Below, piece after piece: positions 28,525-37,848 of a DNA stretch of 64,000 bases. The notes beneath the pieces were generated by a model that was not told where the DNA came from, ran no database searches, and saw nothing but the letters and a program-made list of their open reading frames with translations. Position 1 is the first letter of the stretch. Every line of letters starts with the position of its first letter. The DNA is from Inhella proteolytica. Lineage in GTDB: Bacteria; Pseudomonadota; Gammaproteobacteria; Burkholderiales; Burkholderiaceae_C. Position numbers and translations under genes: made by a program. The stretch spans positions 1-64,000 of the forward strand of contig NZ_JAEDAK010000016.1 of assembly GCF_016093275.1 (NCBI RefSeq), read 5' to 3'.

Positions 28525-29568
28525 ATGAACACCACCCTGACGATCACCCGGCCGGACGACTGGCATCTGCATGTGCGCGACGGCGCCGCCTTGCAGTCCG
28601 TGCTGCCCTACACGGCGCGCCAGTTCGCCCGCGCCATCGTGATGCCCAATCTGCGCCCGCCCGTCACGACGAGCGCCCAGGCCGTGGCCTACCGCGAGCG
28701 CATCCTGGCCGCGCGGCCCCAGGAAGGCCCGGGCAGCGACTTCCAGCCGCTGATGACGCTGTACCTGACCGACAACACGCCGGTCGCCGAGATCGAGGCC
28801 GCCAAGGCCGCCGGCGTGGTGGCGCTCAAGCTCTACCCGGCCGGGGCGACGACCAATAGCGATGCCGGCGTCACCGACATCCGCAAGACCTACAAGACCC
28901 TGGAAGCGATGCAGCGCGCTGGCCTGCTGCTGCTGGTGCACGGTGAGGTGACGGATGGCGAGATCGACGTGTTCGACCGCGAGGCCGTCTTCATCGACCA
29001 GGTGATGCGCCCGCTGCGTGCCGACTTCCCCGAGCTCAAGGTGGTGTTCGAGCACATCACCACCAAGGAATCTGCCGAGTACGTGGCCGCGGCTGACCGC
29101 TACACCGCCGCCACCGTCACGCCGCAGCACCTGCTCTACAACCGCAACAGCATCTTCATGGGCGGTCTGCGCCCGCATTACTACTGTCTGCCGGTGCTCA
29201 AGCGCGAGGTGCACCGCCAGGCCCTGCTGCAGGCCGTAGCCAGCGGCAGCCCGAAGTTCTTCCTGGGCACCGACAGCGCGCCGCATGCGGCGCAGCTGAA
29301 GGAGGCCAGCGTGTGCGGCGCCGGCTGCTTCACCGCCCCGGCCGCACTGGAGCTCTACGCCGAGGCCTTCGAGGCCCTGGGCGCGCTGGACAAGCTCGAA
29401 GCCTTTGCGAGCCACCATGGCCCGGACTTCTACGGCCTGCCGCGCAACACCGGCACCGTCACCCTGGTGCGCGCGCCGCAGACCTTGCCCGAGACCCTGC
29501 CCTTCGGCGACAGCCTCATCAAGCCCCTGCGTGGGGGTGAAACCCTGAACTGGAAATTGCTCGCATGA
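28525..29568 (+). CDS. pyrC: dihydroorotase
   Basis: Class II dihydroorotase (347 residues), which cyclises N-carbamoyl-aspartate to dihydroorotate in pyrimidine synthesis in the cytosol. The metal His pair is in [10 protein letters not shown]. The carboxylated bridging Lys is in [15 protein letters not shown]. Further metal His residues are in LLLVHGEV and [10 protein letters not shown], and the catalytic Asp is in [10 protein letters not shown]. The length matches E. coli PyrC. The stop overlaps the NYN-LOTUS ATG by four bases, starting a run of coupled genes. Confidence 0.97.
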   Translation: MNTTLTITRPDDWHLHVRDGAALQSVLPYTARQFARAIVMPNLRPPVTTSAQAVAYRERILAARPQEGPGSDFQPLMTLYLTDNTPVAEIEAAKAAGVVALKLYPAGATTNSDAGVTDIRKTYKTLEAMQRAGLLLLVHGEVTDGEIDVFDREAVFIDQVMRPLRADFPELKVVFEHITTKESAEYVAAADRYTAATVTPQHLLYNRNSIFMGGLRPHYYCLPVLKREVHRQALLQAVASGSPKFFLGTDSAPHAAQLKEASVCGAGCFTAPAALELYAEAFEALGALDKLEAFASHHGPDFYGLPRNTGTVTLVRAPQTLPETLPFGDSLIKPLRGGETLNWKLLA

Positions 29569-30713
29569 ATGGTGAACGCCCCACGCGCATCGCGCTGCTG
29601 ATCGATGCCGACAACTCGCCCGCCGGCAAGATCGACCTGATCCTCACCGAGCTCGCCACCCTGGGCGTGGCCAATGTGCGCCGCGCCTACGGCAACTGGA
29701 AGAAGGACGCGCTCAAGGGCTGGGAAAAGCTGCTGCACGAGCACGCCATTCGCCCCATGCAGCAGTTCGACTACAGCAAGGGCAAGAACGCCAGCGACAT
29801 GGCGATGGTCATCGACGCGCTGGAGCTGCTCTACACCGACAAGCCCGACGCCTTCGGCATCGTCAGCAGCGACGCCGACTTCACGCCCCTGGTGATGCAC
29901 CTGCGCGCCAAGGGCGCCGCGGTGTACGGCTTCGGCAACCGCCAGACCCCGCAGCCCTTCGTCAACGCCTGCTCGCAGTTCCTCTACCTGGACAAAGTGG
30001 AGAGCGCCGGCAGCGGCGGCGCCAATGCGCCCCAGCGCATGAGTGGCAGCCAGCTGCGCCAGGACGGCAAGCTCGTCACCCTGCTGCGCCACGCCGTGCA
30101 GGCGGCGGCCGGCGAGGAGGGCTGGGCCATGGCCGGAAACGTCAGCCAGCAGATCCGCAACCAGGCGCCGTTCGACCCGCGCAACTACGGCTACCCCAGC
30201 TTCAGCCGCCTGCTTGAAGCCACCAACTTGTTCGAGCTGCGTCGCGAAGGCTCGGTGGCTTGGGTGCGCGACCGCCGCGAGGGCAAGCCCGATTCACGCG
30301 CCGACGTGGAGAGTGGCCGTACGGAGACGCCGGAGGTTCGTGAACCCCGTGAGAGCCGCGAGACGCGGGAGCCCCGTGAGCCCCGTGAAGGACGCGGCGA
30401 ACGCCGCCGTGGCGAGCGTGGCCGGCGCCAAGCCACCGAGGCCACGGCGCACCATGAGCCGATGGTGGAGCTGGTGGCCGAGCCGCTGCCGGCCCCCGCT
30501 GTGGTGGCCAACCCGGTGGCCGACCCGGTGGCCGAGGTGCTGGCCGACCTGATGGCCGAGCCCAGCGCCGAGACCACCAGCGCGCCCGCCCCGGCGCCGA
30601 AGAAGCGCGCACCCCGCAAGAAGGCGGCGGCCGCGCCGGCCGCCGAGCCCGCCGCAGTGGAAGCCCCCGCCCCTGCCCCGGCCCCGCGCCGCCGCCGCAC
30701 CAAGGCGGCCTGA
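29565..30713 (+). CDS. NYN-domain protein with OST-HTH/LOTUS domain
   Basis: A 382-residue putative RNA-handling protein. The NYN (PIN-like nuclease fold) domain covers about residues 8-145, with acidic residues in [26 protein letters not shown] and [12 protein letters not shown]. An OST-HTH/LOTUS domain follows (about 170-230), ending in [22 protein letters not shown]. The last 150 residues are low complexity: a Glu-Arg repeat tract, then a Pro-Ala-rich segment with basic patches ([19 protein letters not shown]), which would bind nucleic acid. It overlaps pyrC by four bases, and a TTG start for DUF3025 follows two bases after its stop. Confidence 0.9.
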   Translation: MNGERPTRIALLIDADNSPAGKIDLILTELATLGVANVRRAYGNWKKDALKGWEKLLHEHAIRPMQQFDYSKGKNASDMAMVIDALELLYTDKPDAFGIVSSDADFTPLVMHLRAKGAAVYGFGNRQTPQPFVNACSQFLYLDKVESAGSGGANAPQRMSGSQLRQDGKLVTLLRHAVQAAAGEEGWAMAGNVSQQIRNQAPFDPRNYGYPSFSRLLEATNLFELRREGSVAWVRDRREGKPDSRADVESGRTETPEVREPRESRETREPREPREGRGERRRGERGRRQATEATAHHEPMVELVAEPLPAPAVVANPVADPVAEVLADLMAEPSAETTSAPAPAPKKRAPRKKAAAAPAAEPAAVEAPAPAPAPRRRRTKAA

Positions 30714-30715
30714 GC

Positions 30716-31414
30716 TTGCCGCTGCCGCCCGGCTTCATCGACGCTCCCTGGTGCGCGCCGCTGCGTGCCGCCTGGGCGCGCGTGGGCCGCGGTGGCACGG
30801 TGGCCGAACGGCTGAACCAGGCCGGCCTGGCGCCGCGCCGCTTCGTGCCCCAGGCCGAACTGCCGCCGGGAGAGGCCTACGAGGCCTTCATCGCGCGCAG
30901 CGGTCAGGTACCCACGCGCGACAACGCGCACGACCTGCTCAACGGCCTGCTCTGGTGCGCAGAGCCGGCCATCAAGGCGCGGCTCAACGAGCTGCAGGCG
31001 CAGGCCCTGGCGGCCCAAGGCAGCAGCGGCCCGCGCGGCCCGCTGCGCGATGCGCTGACCCTGTTCGACGAGAACGGCGCCTGGTGGCCCGACTGCCCGC
31101 CCGCGCTGGCCGAAGCCTGGCGCCAGCGTGACTGGCCACACCTGTTCCTGGGCCTGCGCGGCCAGTGGCAGAGCCGCCCGCGCCTGTTCGGCCATGCGCT
31201 GCTGGAGCAGCTGGCGCTGGCCCCGCGCAAGCCCTTGTGCGCCCATGTGCTGCTGGCCGACCCGATGACCCTGAACGCTGCCGACTGGGCGGCCAAGCCC
31301 TTCCTGCCGCTGCCGGTGCTGGGCGTGCCGGGCTGGTGGCCGGCCAACGCGAGCCCCGACTTCTACGATGATCCGGCCGTCTTCCGTCCCTTGAGAGTGA
31401 AGCTCCCCGCATGA
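30716..31414 (+). CDS. DUF3025 protein
   Basis: A 232-residue cytoplasmic protein of unknown function. DUF3025 hallmarks include FVPQAELPPGEAYEAFI, the THDNAHDLLNGLLW-type motif (here PTRDNAHDLLNGLLWC), DALTLFDENGAWW and the C-terminal LPVLGVPGWWPAN followed by FYDDPAVFR. The family is common in betaproteobacteria next to housekeeping genes. The start is a TTG just behind the NYN-LOTUS stop; no better start exists upstream. The stop overlaps the next ATG by four bases. Confidence 0.85.
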   Translation: MPLPPGFIDAPWCAPLRAAWARVGRGGTVAERLNQAGLAPRRFVPQAELPPGEAYEAFIARSGQVPTRDNAHDLLNGLLWCAEPAIKARLNELQAQALAAQGSSGPRGPLRDALTLFDENGAWWPDCPPALAEAWRQRDWPHLFLGLRGQWQSRPRLFGHALLEQLALAPRKPLCAHVLLADPMTLNAADWAAKPFLPLPVLGVPGWWPANASPDFYDDPAVFRPLRVKLPA

Positions 31415-32757
31415 AGCGATTCCTGATGCTCCTGGGCGCGCTGCTGTGTGGCGCCGCGCTGGCCCAGGAGGCCCCGCCGCCGGCTCCGCCGGCCCCAGCG
31501 GCTTCCGAGCCGGCGGCCCCCCTGTCCGCCACCGCGCGCCGCCTGTTCGATGGCGCACGCGCCAATCTGCTGCAGGTGCGCACCCTGCTGGCCCAGCAGG
31601 ACAGCCAGGCCAGCGTGGGCTCCGGCTTCGTGGTCAGCGAGGACGGCCTGATCGTCAGCAACTACCACGTCGTCAGCCAGGCGGCGCTGGAGCCCGACAG
31701 CTACCGCCTGCGCTTCCAGACCGCCGACGGCCGCCGCGGCAAGCTGCAGATCCTCGCCATCGACGTGCGCCGCGACCTCGCCCTGCTGCGCGCCAGCAGC
31801 GAAAAGGATGAGCCGCTGCGCTGGACCAGCCCGCTGCGCTTTCGCCCCGCCGCCGAGAAGCTCGACAAGGGCGACCGCATCTACTCGCTGGGCCATCCGC
31901 ACGATGTCGCCTTCGCCATCGTCGAGGGTAATTACAACGGCCTGGTCGAACGCAGTTTCGACGACCTGATCTATTACGCCGGCTCGCTGAACCCCGGCAT
32001 GAGCGGCGGCCCGGTGCTCGACGATCGCGGCCGCGTCGTGGCGGTGAACGTCTCGACCCTGCTGTTCTCGCAGCAGATGAGCTTCCTGATCCCGGGTGGC
32101 TTTGCCGAGGCGCTGCTGGAGCGCGAGCGCGGCCATGCCCCGCTGCGCGGCCCGGCCTGGGCGCAGGCGCGCGATCAACTGCTGGCCTACAGCGACGAGT
32201 TGGTCAAGGCCTTCATGGCGCAGCCCTGGCAGGACTGGGGCCACGCCCGCTACCGCCTGCCGATCCCGCAGGAGCGCTTCCTGCGCTGCTGGGGCCGCAG
32301 CGCCGACCCCGAAAGCAAGGGCCTGCAGTTCGCGCGCAGCCAGTGCCGTCAGGATCACGCGCTCTTCATCAACAACAGCCTGCAGACGGGTTATCTGGAG
32401 GTGCAGGCCGAGGTCTATGACGGCGCCAAGCTCGGCGCGCTGCGCTTTGCCAAGCAGTACACGCAGAGCTTCCGCAACGAGAACCTGGGCCGCCCGAACG
32501 ACCGCGACCGCACCGCGCCGCATTGCACCGAGAGCTTCGTCGATGCCCAGGGCCTGCCGGCGCGCGCCGTCATCTGCCTGCGGGCCTACCGCAAGATGGA
32601 AGGCGTGCACGACCTCACCGTGCTGCTGACGGCGGTGGACCACCCGACCCAAGGCCTGCTGGGCCGCTTCGATGCCCGCGGCGTCAGCTTCGACGCCGCC
32701 ATGCAGTTGGCCCGCCACTTCATTCAGGGCTATGGCCGCAAGGGAGCGGCACGATGA
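31411..32757 (+). CDS. secreted trypsin-like serine protease
   Basis: A 448-residue exported protease. A signal peptide (about 1-18, ending AALAQ) and a Pro-Ala linker precede an S1-type protease domain with His in VSNYHVVS, Asp in DVRRDLALLRA and the nucleophile Ser in SLNPGMSGGPVLDD. There is no PDZ domain. A C-terminal part of about 200 residues with four cysteines (FLRCWG, RSQCRQ, PHCTES, AVICLRA) is unlike DegP and probably disulfide-bonded. It is coupled by ATGA overlaps to DUF3025 upstream and the FHA membrane protein downstream. Confidence 0.9.
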   Translation: MKRFLMLLGALLCGAALAQEAPPPAPPAPAASEPAAPLSATARRLFDGARANLLQVRTLLAQQDSQASVGSGFVVSEDGLIVSNYHVVSQAALEPDSYRLRFQTADGRRGKLQILAIDVRRDLALLRASSEKDEPLRWTSPLRFRPAAEKLDKGDRIYSLGHPHDVAFAIVEGNYNGLVERSFDDLIYYAGSLNPGMSGGPVLDDRGRVVAVNVSTLLFSQQMSFLIPGGFAEALLERERGHAPLRGPAWAQARDQLLAYSDELVKAFMAQPWQDWGHARYRLPIPQERFLRCWGRSADPESKGLQFARSQCRQDHALFINNSLQTGYLEVQAEVYDGAKLGALRFAKQYTQSFRNENLGRPNDRDRTAPHCTESFVDAQGLPARAVICLRAYRKMEGVHDLTVLLTAVDHPTQGLLGRFDARGVSFDAAMQLARHFIQGYGRKGAAR

Positions 32758-33758
32758 ACCGCAAACCCCTGGCCTACATCGATGTGCTGGACGGCGACCA
32801 GGCGCGCAGCAGCCTGGCCGTCTACCCCGACGAGGACGGCAGCGCGCGTCTGCGCATCGGCCGCAGCTTCGATTGCGCCCTCAATCTGGACGACGCCCAT
32901 CTTGCGGCCGAGCACGCCGAGCTGCACATCCACGCCGAACCGCAGGCCACGCTGACCCTGCTGCCCAGCCTGAACGGCGCCTGGCAGGGCCTGCACCATC
33001 TGCGCGCCGGCGCCACGCTGAACTGGGCCGCCGATGGCGTGATCCAGATCGGCCACACGCGATTGAGGCTGCGCCATGCGGCCGCGCCGCTGGCCGAAGA
33101 GCTGGCGCCGCTGCAGACCAGCCGCCAGGGCCTGTCCAGCGGCCTGCAGATGCTGCTGCTGCTGCTGGCGGTGGGCGGCCTCTCGGCCTTCGAGTTCTGG
33201 CTCGGCGCCGAGCCCGACACGCCCTGGTCCGCGCATCTGCGCCCGCTGCTGATGCTGGGGGCGGCGGTGAGCATCTGGGCCGCACTGTGGGCCTTGCTGA
33301 CCCAGCTGTTCCAGCGCCGCTTCCCCTTCCAGCTGCACCTGCGCCGCACCCTGCTGGTGCTGCTGGGGGTGACGGTGCTGGACGGTCTGCTGAGCGCTGG
33401 CGCCTACATCGCCTCGTCGCCCTGGCTGATGGTGCCGGCCACGCTGCTGCCCGGCCTGGCATTGGCCGGCCTGGTGGTGTGGCAGGGCCGCATTGCCCTG
33501 CCCAAGCGCCGCAAGATGCTCAACGCCCTGGTGTTGAGCGCGCTGGCCACCTGGCTCGTCTTTGCCTGGAACGCGCAGGAGCAGCGCCAGTACCGCTGGC
33601 GCCCGCCCTATCTGGCCACGCTGCTGCCGCCGCAGCTGCGCGCTGCGCCGCTGCGCCCGGTGGACGCCCTGCTGAAGGACGCTGCCGCGCTGCGCGAGCC
33701 CCTGGCCGCCAAGGCCAAGCGCGACCCACAGGGCAACGAGATCAGCGAAGAGGACTGA
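32754..33758 (+). CDS. membrane protein with N-terminal FHA domain
   Basis: A 334-residue protein. An FHA-like domain spans about residues 20-105 (RLRIGRSFDCALNLDDAHLAAEHAELHI), after which there are about five membrane helices (first near 128-145) and a charged C-terminal tail. In phosphothreonine-binding FHA domains the GR motif and a Ser-x-x-His are key. The GR is present but the Ser is replaced by Ala (AAEH), so phosphopeptide binding may be weak. It is coupled to the secreted protease upstream by an ATGA overlap. rnpB begins 17 bases after its stop. Confidence 0.82.
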   Translation: MNRKPLAYIDVLDGDQARSSLAVYPDEDGSARLRIGRSFDCALNLDDAHLAAEHAELHIHAEPQATLTLLPSLNGAWQGLHHLRAGATLNWAADGVIQIGHTRLRLRHAAAPLAEELAPLQTSRQGLSSGLQMLLLLLAVGGLSAFEFWLGAEPDTPWSAHLRPLLMLGAAVSIWAALWALLTQLFQRRFPFQLHLRRTLLVLLGVTVLDGLLSAGAYIASSPWLMVPATLLPGLALAGLVVWQGRIALPKRRKMLNALVLSALATWLVFAWNAQEQRQYRWRPPYLATLLPPQLRAAPLRPVDALLKDAAALREPLAAKAKRDPQGNEISEED

Positions 33759-33763
33759 TGACG

Positions 33764-33769
33764 GACAAT
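33764..33769 (+). promoter_or_regulatory. GACAAT, possible -10 element of rnpB
   Basis: GACAAT ends six bases before the predicted 5' end of RNase P RNA, the expected distance of a -10 box from a start site. The same hexamer lies seven bases before the ATGs of pyrC and lpxC. No convincing -35 box is seen. Confidence 0.45.
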
Positions 33770-33775
33770 GGGCCC

Positions 33776-34196
33776 GTCGTGAAGCACTCCAGACCGCCGC
33801 TGGTGCAATCGCCGAAAGGCCGCACTGGAGGAAGGTCCGGACTGCACAGAGCAGCGTAGGGGGTAACACCCCTCCGGCGTGAGCCGAGGATCAGAGCAAC
33901 AGAGACGAGTCCATGGTCTCAAGGAAGGCGCGGTGCAAGCTGCCACTTCCTGAATCCGACCCACAGGGCCTGGCTTGCCGGGCATGCTGGGCGGGGCGCC
34001 GCAAGGCGAGGGCCATGGGGTGAAACGGGCAATCTCTACGCGCAGCAACACCAAGTAGGCCGGTTTTGAGGTGGCTCGCTGAGCCGGCGGGTAGGTGGCA
34101 TCGAGCCGGGGTGTGAGCCCCGGCCCAGAGGAATGGCGGTCACCGGCCCCGCAAGGGGTCGGACACAGAATCCGGCCTATCGGGGTGCTTCACGAC
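33776..34196 (+). ncRNA. rnpB: RNase P RNA
   Basis: Catalytic RNA that matures tRNA 5' ends. The conserved core is unmistakable: GAGGAAGGTCCGGACTGC near 33828, the GGGGGTAACACCCCTCC stem, CAGAGCAACAGAGACGAGT near 33892, GGTGAAACGGGCAATCTCTA near 34018, AAGTAGGCC near 34052, CCCAGAGGAATGGC near 34123 and ACAGAATCCGGCCTATCGG near 34165, as in E. coli type A RNA. The ends were set by P1: GTCGTGAAGC at the 5' end pairs with GCTTCACGAC at the 3' end. About 420 nt, somewhat longer than in E. coli. It follows the FHA gene by 17 bases. Confidence 0.95.
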
Positions 34197-34282
34197 ACCT
34201 CTTGCAGCAATGCCCTGACGGATGGCTTCCGGGGCAGCGCGCCCTGATACTGGCTCGCTTCGCCGTACCGAGCTCAGCGCCC

Positions 34283-35503
34283 ATGCATCCCCAAGCCGCC
34301 ACGCTCTGGCGCTACCCTCACTGGACCCTGGCCGTGCTGCTGGCGGGTCTGGGCATGATCGGCCCCTTCTCGATCGACACCTACCTGCCCGCCTTCGAGG
34401 GCATCGCGCGCAGCACCGGCGCCACGCCCGTGCAGCTGCAGCAGACCCTGTCCAGCTACCTGCTGGGCTTTGCGGTGATGAATCTGTTCCACGGCGCGCT
34501 GTCCGACTGCTTCGGGCGCCGGCCGGTGGTGCTGGGCGGCATGGCGCTGTTCACGCTGGCCTCGGTCGGCTGCGCACTCTCCCAGCAAATCGAGACCCTG
34601 ATCCTCTTCCGGGCGTTGCAGGGCGTCAGCGCGGGTGCCGGCATGGTGGTCTCGCGCGCCGTTATCCGCGACCTGTTCCCGCCCTCCGAGGCGCAGCGCG
34701 TGATGTCGCAGGTGACGATCTTCTTCGGCGTGGCGCCGGCCATCGCGCCGCTGGTGGGGGGCTATCTGTACGTGCATGCCGACTGGCACGCCATCTTCTG
34801 GTTCCTGGCCGGCGTGGGCCTGCTGCTGCTGACGATCAACTGGCGCCTGCTGCCCGAAAGCCTGCCGCCGGAGTCGGTGCAGCCCTTTGCCGTGAAGCCG
34901 CTGATGCGCGGCTACAGCGGCCTGCTGCGCAACCCGCGCTTCCTGCTGCTGGTGCTGGCCAGCGGCATCCCCTTCAACGGCATGTTCCTGTACGTGCTGG
35001 CGGCGCCGACCTTCCTGGGCCAGCACCTGGGCTTTGCGCCCACACAGTACTTCTGGTTCTTCCTCTGCACCATCGGCGGCATCATGGGCGGCGCCGCGTT
35101 GAGCGGGCGCCTGGCCGGGCGCATCAAGCCCCATGTGCAGATCCGGCGCGGCTTCAGCATCATGGTTGCCGCCACCTTGCTGAACCTGCTGCTGAACCTG
35201 CTGCTGCCCGGCCACGAGGTGTGGAGCCTGCCGCTGATCGGGCTCTTCAGCCTGGGCTGGGCGCTGATGGTGCCGGTGGTCACGTTGATGGTGCTGGACC
35301 AGGCGCCGGACCGGCGCGGCATGGCGAGCTCGCTGCAGTCGGCCATCGCCGCCGGTGCCAACGCCCTGGTGGCGGGCGCGCTGGTGCCGCTGGTGATGCA
35401 CTCGCTGATCGGGCTGGCACTGACCTCGGCCGGCTTCATGCTGGTGGGTTTGGTGGCATGGCGCACGGTGCGGCGCGCTCTGCCGGTCAGCCCCGATGCT
35501 TGA
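34283..35503 (+). CDS. Bcr/CflA-type multidrug MFS transporter
   Basis: A 406-residue inner-membrane protein with twelve predicted helices. Bcr/CflA features include IGPFSIDTYLPAFEGIA in the first helix, GALSDCFGRRPVVLGG in the 2-3 loop, FRALQGVSAGAGMVVSRAVIRDLF and VMSQVTIFFGVAPAIAPLVGGYL. The family exports drugs such as bicyclomycin and sulfathiazole, and also cysteine-like compounds. Substrate here unknown. The start at MHPQAATLWRY is chosen because the longer frame would run into rnpB. A GATACT upstream may be a -10 box. Confidence 0.9.
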   Translation: MHPQAATLWRYPHWTLAVLLAGLGMIGPFSIDTYLPAFEGIARSTGATPVQLQQTLSSYLLGFAVMNLFHGALSDCFGRRPVVLGGMALFTLASVGCALSQQIETLILFRALQGVSAGAGMVVSRAVIRDLFPPSEAQRVMSQVTIFFGVAPAIAPLVGGYLYVHADWHAIFWFLAGVGLLLLTINWRLLPESLPPESVQPFAVKPLMRGYSGLLRNPRFLLLVLASGIPFNGMFLYVLAAPTFLGQHLGFAPTQYFWFFLCTIGGIMGGAALSGRLAGRIKPHVQIRRGFSIMVAATLLNLLLNLLLPGHEVWSLPLIGLFSLGWALMVPVVTLMVLDQAPDRRGMASSLQSAIAAGANALVAGALVPLVMHSLIGLALTSAGFMLVGLVAWRTVRRALPVSPDA

Positions 35504-35552
35504 GCTGCGGCATCCGCGCTAGGCTCGGGCCACTTCAGATGCAGGAGCGGCG

Positions 35553-36308
35553 ATGCGCTGGCTGGGAATGCTGTGCCTGGTGGTGGGGATGCAGACGGCC
35601 GGCGCGCAGCCGGTGCTGCGCTTTTGCGCCGAAGACGAGGACAGCCACCCCTGGCTGCTGAAGGGCGGACGCGGGTTGAACATGGTCATGCTCGGCGCCG
35701 TGGAAGAGCGCCTGGCCCTGCGCATTCTGGTGGAGCGCCAGCCCTGGCGGCGCTGCCTGCAATCCCTGCGCGACAACCTGGTGGACGGCGCCTTCAAGGC
35801 CAGCTTCAGCGCCGAGCGCCAGGCCTTCGCCCATTACCCGCTGCGCAACGGCCGGGTGGACGAGGAGCGGCGCATGCTCACCGAGAGCTACCACCTGTTT
35901 CGCCGCAAGGGCACCGCCGTGCACTGGGATGGCCAGCAGCTGCAGGTCGGGGAACGCCCGGTGGGCGCGCAGGCAGGCTTTTCCATCGTGCCCTGGCTGC
36001 AGGCCAAGGGCCTGAAGGTGGACGAGGGCACGCGCCAGGCCGAGGCGGTGCTGACCAAGCTGGTGCGCGAGCGCATCGACGCCGCCGCGCTGCAGACCCA
36101 GCAGGCCGAGCACCTGATCCGCAAGCACCCCGAGTGGGCCGGGCTGATCGAGCGCCTGGAGCCCCCGCTGGTGGCCAAGCCCTATTACCTGCTGCTGTCG
36201 CGCGCCCTGGTGCTGCGCGATGGCGCGCTGGCCGAACGCATCTGGGATGCGGTGGGAGCGGTGCGTGAATCGCCGGCCTACCAGCAGGCCGTCGCCGAGT
36301 TTGATTGA
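35553..36308 (+). CDS. periplasmic solute-binding (family 3-like) protein
   Basis: A 251-residue protein with a signal peptide (about 1-18, ending TAGAQ) and the two-lobed pattern of family 3 binding proteins: LRFCAEDEDSHPWLLKGGRGLNMVML at the start, the loop RRCLQSLRDNLVDGAFKASFSAERQAF, and the hinge-return VGAQAGFSIVPWLQ. No transporter subunits lie nearby, so it may be an orphan sensor-type or secreted ligand binder. AGGAGCGG lies just before the start. The ligand is unknown. A similar orphan protein is encoded at 57399. Confidence 0.82.
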   Translation: MRWLGMLCLVVGMQTAGAQPVLRFCAEDEDSHPWLLKGGRGLNMVMLGAVEERLALRILVERQPWRRCLQSLRDNLVDGAFKASFSAERQAFAHYPLRNGRVDEERRMLTESYHLFRRKGTAVHWDGQQLQVGERPVGAQAGFSIVPWLQAKGLKVDEGTRQAEAVLTKLVRERIDAAALQTQQAEHLIRKHPEWAGLIERLEPPLVAKPYYLLLSRALVLRDGALAERIWDAVGAVRESPAYQQAVAEFD

Positions 36309-36369
36309 GAACTGGTAGGTGAACGCCGTTCAATTCAAGCTGCCCCCGGCTGCTGCCGATAGCTGCACC

Positions 36370-37254
36370 ATGCGCCTGACCCGCCTCTGCCTTGCCCTGG
36401 CCCTGCTGGCCGCCCCCGCCGTCCATGCCGTTCATGCCGAAGAGCCCGCCAAGGACCTGCGCCAGCGCCTGGCCGAGAAGCTGGAGAAGGAGCCCGGCAA
36501 AGCGCTGCAGCTGCGCAACCAGGCCGCCAAGCCCGGGCCGGACCGGGCAGCGGGCAAGCCGGCGGCCAAGTCGGCCGTCAAGCCGCACTGGGGCTACACC
36601 GGCGAGGGCGCGCCCGACCGCTGGGGTGAGCTGGCCCCCGAGAACCGCCTGTGTGCCATCGGCACGCGGCAGACCCCGATCGACATTCGCGACACCCTGA
36701 AGGTCGATCTCGAACCCATCCAGTTCGAGTACCGCGCCAGCAGCTTCTCCGTCATCGACACCGGCCACAGCATCCAGGTCAAAGTCGAGCCGGGCAACTT
36801 CCTGAGCGTGATGCAGCGCCGCTACGAGCTGCAGCAGTTCCACTTCCACAAACCCAGCGAAGAACGCATCAACGGGCGCGGCTACGACCTCTCCGCCCAT
36901 CTGGTGCACAAGGACGAAGCCGGCCGCCTGGCCGTGCTGGCCGTGCTGCTGGAGCGCGGCAGCGACCAAGCCCAGGTGCAGCAGGTGCTCAACCACCTGC
37001 CGCTGGAAAAGCACCAGCTCAACCCGGCCTCGGGCACCATCGACCTGAACCTGCTGCTGCCGGCCGAGCGCGGCTACTACACCTTCATGGGCAGCCTGAC
37101 CACGCCGCCCTGCAGCGAGGACGTGCTGTGGATGGTGATGCGCCAGCCCGTGCCCGTGGGCGCGCAGCAGCTCGCCATCCTGGCCAAGCTCTACCCGATG
37201 AACGCCCGGCCCATCCAGCCGGCCGGCGGGCGCATCGTCAAAGAATCCTTCTAA
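36370..37254 (+). CDS. alpha-type carbonic anhydrase, secreted
   Basis: Interconverts CO2 and bicarbonate, here in the periplasm. The 294-residue protein has a signal peptide (about 1-24, ending AVHAE), a charged Lys/Ala-rich linker to about residue 75, and an alpha-carbonic anhydrase domain. Zinc ligands are the two His of LQQFHFHKPSEE and the third in LSAHLVHKDE. HWGYTGEGAPDRWGEL, QTPIDI and FMGSLTTPPCSEDVLW are all standard. A Cys pair (NRLCAIG and PPCSE) can form the usual disulfide. The start at MRLTRLCL fits the signal peptide. Confidence 0.93.
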   Translation: MRLTRLCLALALLAAPAVHAVHAEEPAKDLRQRLAEKLEKEPGKALQLRNQAAKPGPDRAAGKPAAKSAVKPHWGYTGEGAPDRWGELAPENRLCAIGTRQTPIDIRDTLKVDLEPIQFEYRASSFSVIDTGHSIQVKVEPGNFLSVMQRRYELQQFHFHKPSEERINGRGYDLSAHLVHKDEAGRLAVLAVLLERGSDQAQVQQVLNHLPLEKHQLNPASGTIDLNLLLPAERGYYTFMGSLTTPPCSEDVLWMVMRQPVPVGAQQLAILAKLYPMNARPIQPAGGRIVKESF

Positions 37255-37262
37255 GGACGCGG

Positions 37263-37279
37263 GGCGCCGTCACGGCGCC
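37263..37279. terminator. hairpin after the carbonic anhydrase gene
   Basis: GGCGCCG and CGGCGCC pair over a three-base loop (TCA) nine bases after the stop codon. No T-run follows, so termination is uncertain. It separates the gene from a convergent small membrane protein. Confidence 0.4.
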
Positions 37280-37353
37280 TCCCGGCTTCGCCCGCCCCAA
37301 CCGGGGCCGGCCCAGACGCGGCCGAAGGCCCGCGCCACTTCTGCGCGGTGGCC

Positions 37354-37674
37354 TCAGAGCGTGTTCCGCAGCGTCCACAGCAGACCCAGCAGCACGCCGC
37401 ACAGCGCGGCGATGCCCAGTGCTGCGCGAAGCAGCCAAGCCAATGCCGGACCCAGGCCGCGACGCGGCTCGAAGAAGTCCCGCGCCGGGGGCTTGTAGCT
37501 GGCAAAGCCCTGGGCCAGCACACCCGCCAGCAGCAGTGCCGCAGCGGCCGGAAGCGGCAAGCCGGCCAGGCGATGCGCCGCCAGGCTGAGCGCGGTCAGG
37601 GTCAGGAGCAGCAGCAGCAGCTGGGGCATCTGGCGGGGCATGGCGGCGGCATCCGGATTGATACGGAGGCGCAT
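37354..37674 (-). CDS. small hypothetical membrane protein
   Basis: A 106-residue protein with two or three hydrophobic segments: MPQLLLLLLTLTALSLAAHRLAGL, LPAAAALLLAGVLAQGF and LGPALAWLLRAALGIAALCGVLLGLLW. No family recognised. An internal ATG at 37641 (MPRQMPQ) is an alternative start. It converges on the carbonic anhydrase gene and points away from the dcw cluster. Confidence 0.55.
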   Translation of the reverse strand: MRLRINPDAAAMPRQMPQLLLLLLTLTALSLAAHRLAGLPLPAAAALLLAGVLAQGFASYKPPARDFFEPRRGLGPALAWLLRAALGIAALCGVLLGLLWTLRNTL

Positions 37675-37848
37675 TCTGTGACGAGCTGTGCCGCTCTTGA
37701 GGCGGTACTTTCGCTAACTCATGCAAGTGCTTTATTTGCAATGACTTTTGCTTCCTTGGTTGCCTTCAAATGTCGTCCTAAGTACTTGATGCGACAGGAA
37801 GTTTTTTTGTTTCACGGAGCTGTGGGAGGGGATAAGGCGGGAGTAAAG

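Noticed and set aside
30300-30430. Repetitive tract in the NYN-LOTUS gene as a separate repeat element
   Set aside because: It is coding low complexity (Glu-Arg-rich) in frame with the gene, not an independent DNA repeat.
34133-34282. N-terminal extension of the Bcr/CflA transporter
   Set aside because: The extension lies partly in the 3' end of RNase P RNA and is not membrane-like; the ATG at 34283 begins the first helix.
37263-37279. Strong intrinsic terminator after carbonic anhydrase
   Set aside because: The stem is good, but no T-run follows, so I kept it only as a weak terminator-like hairpin.
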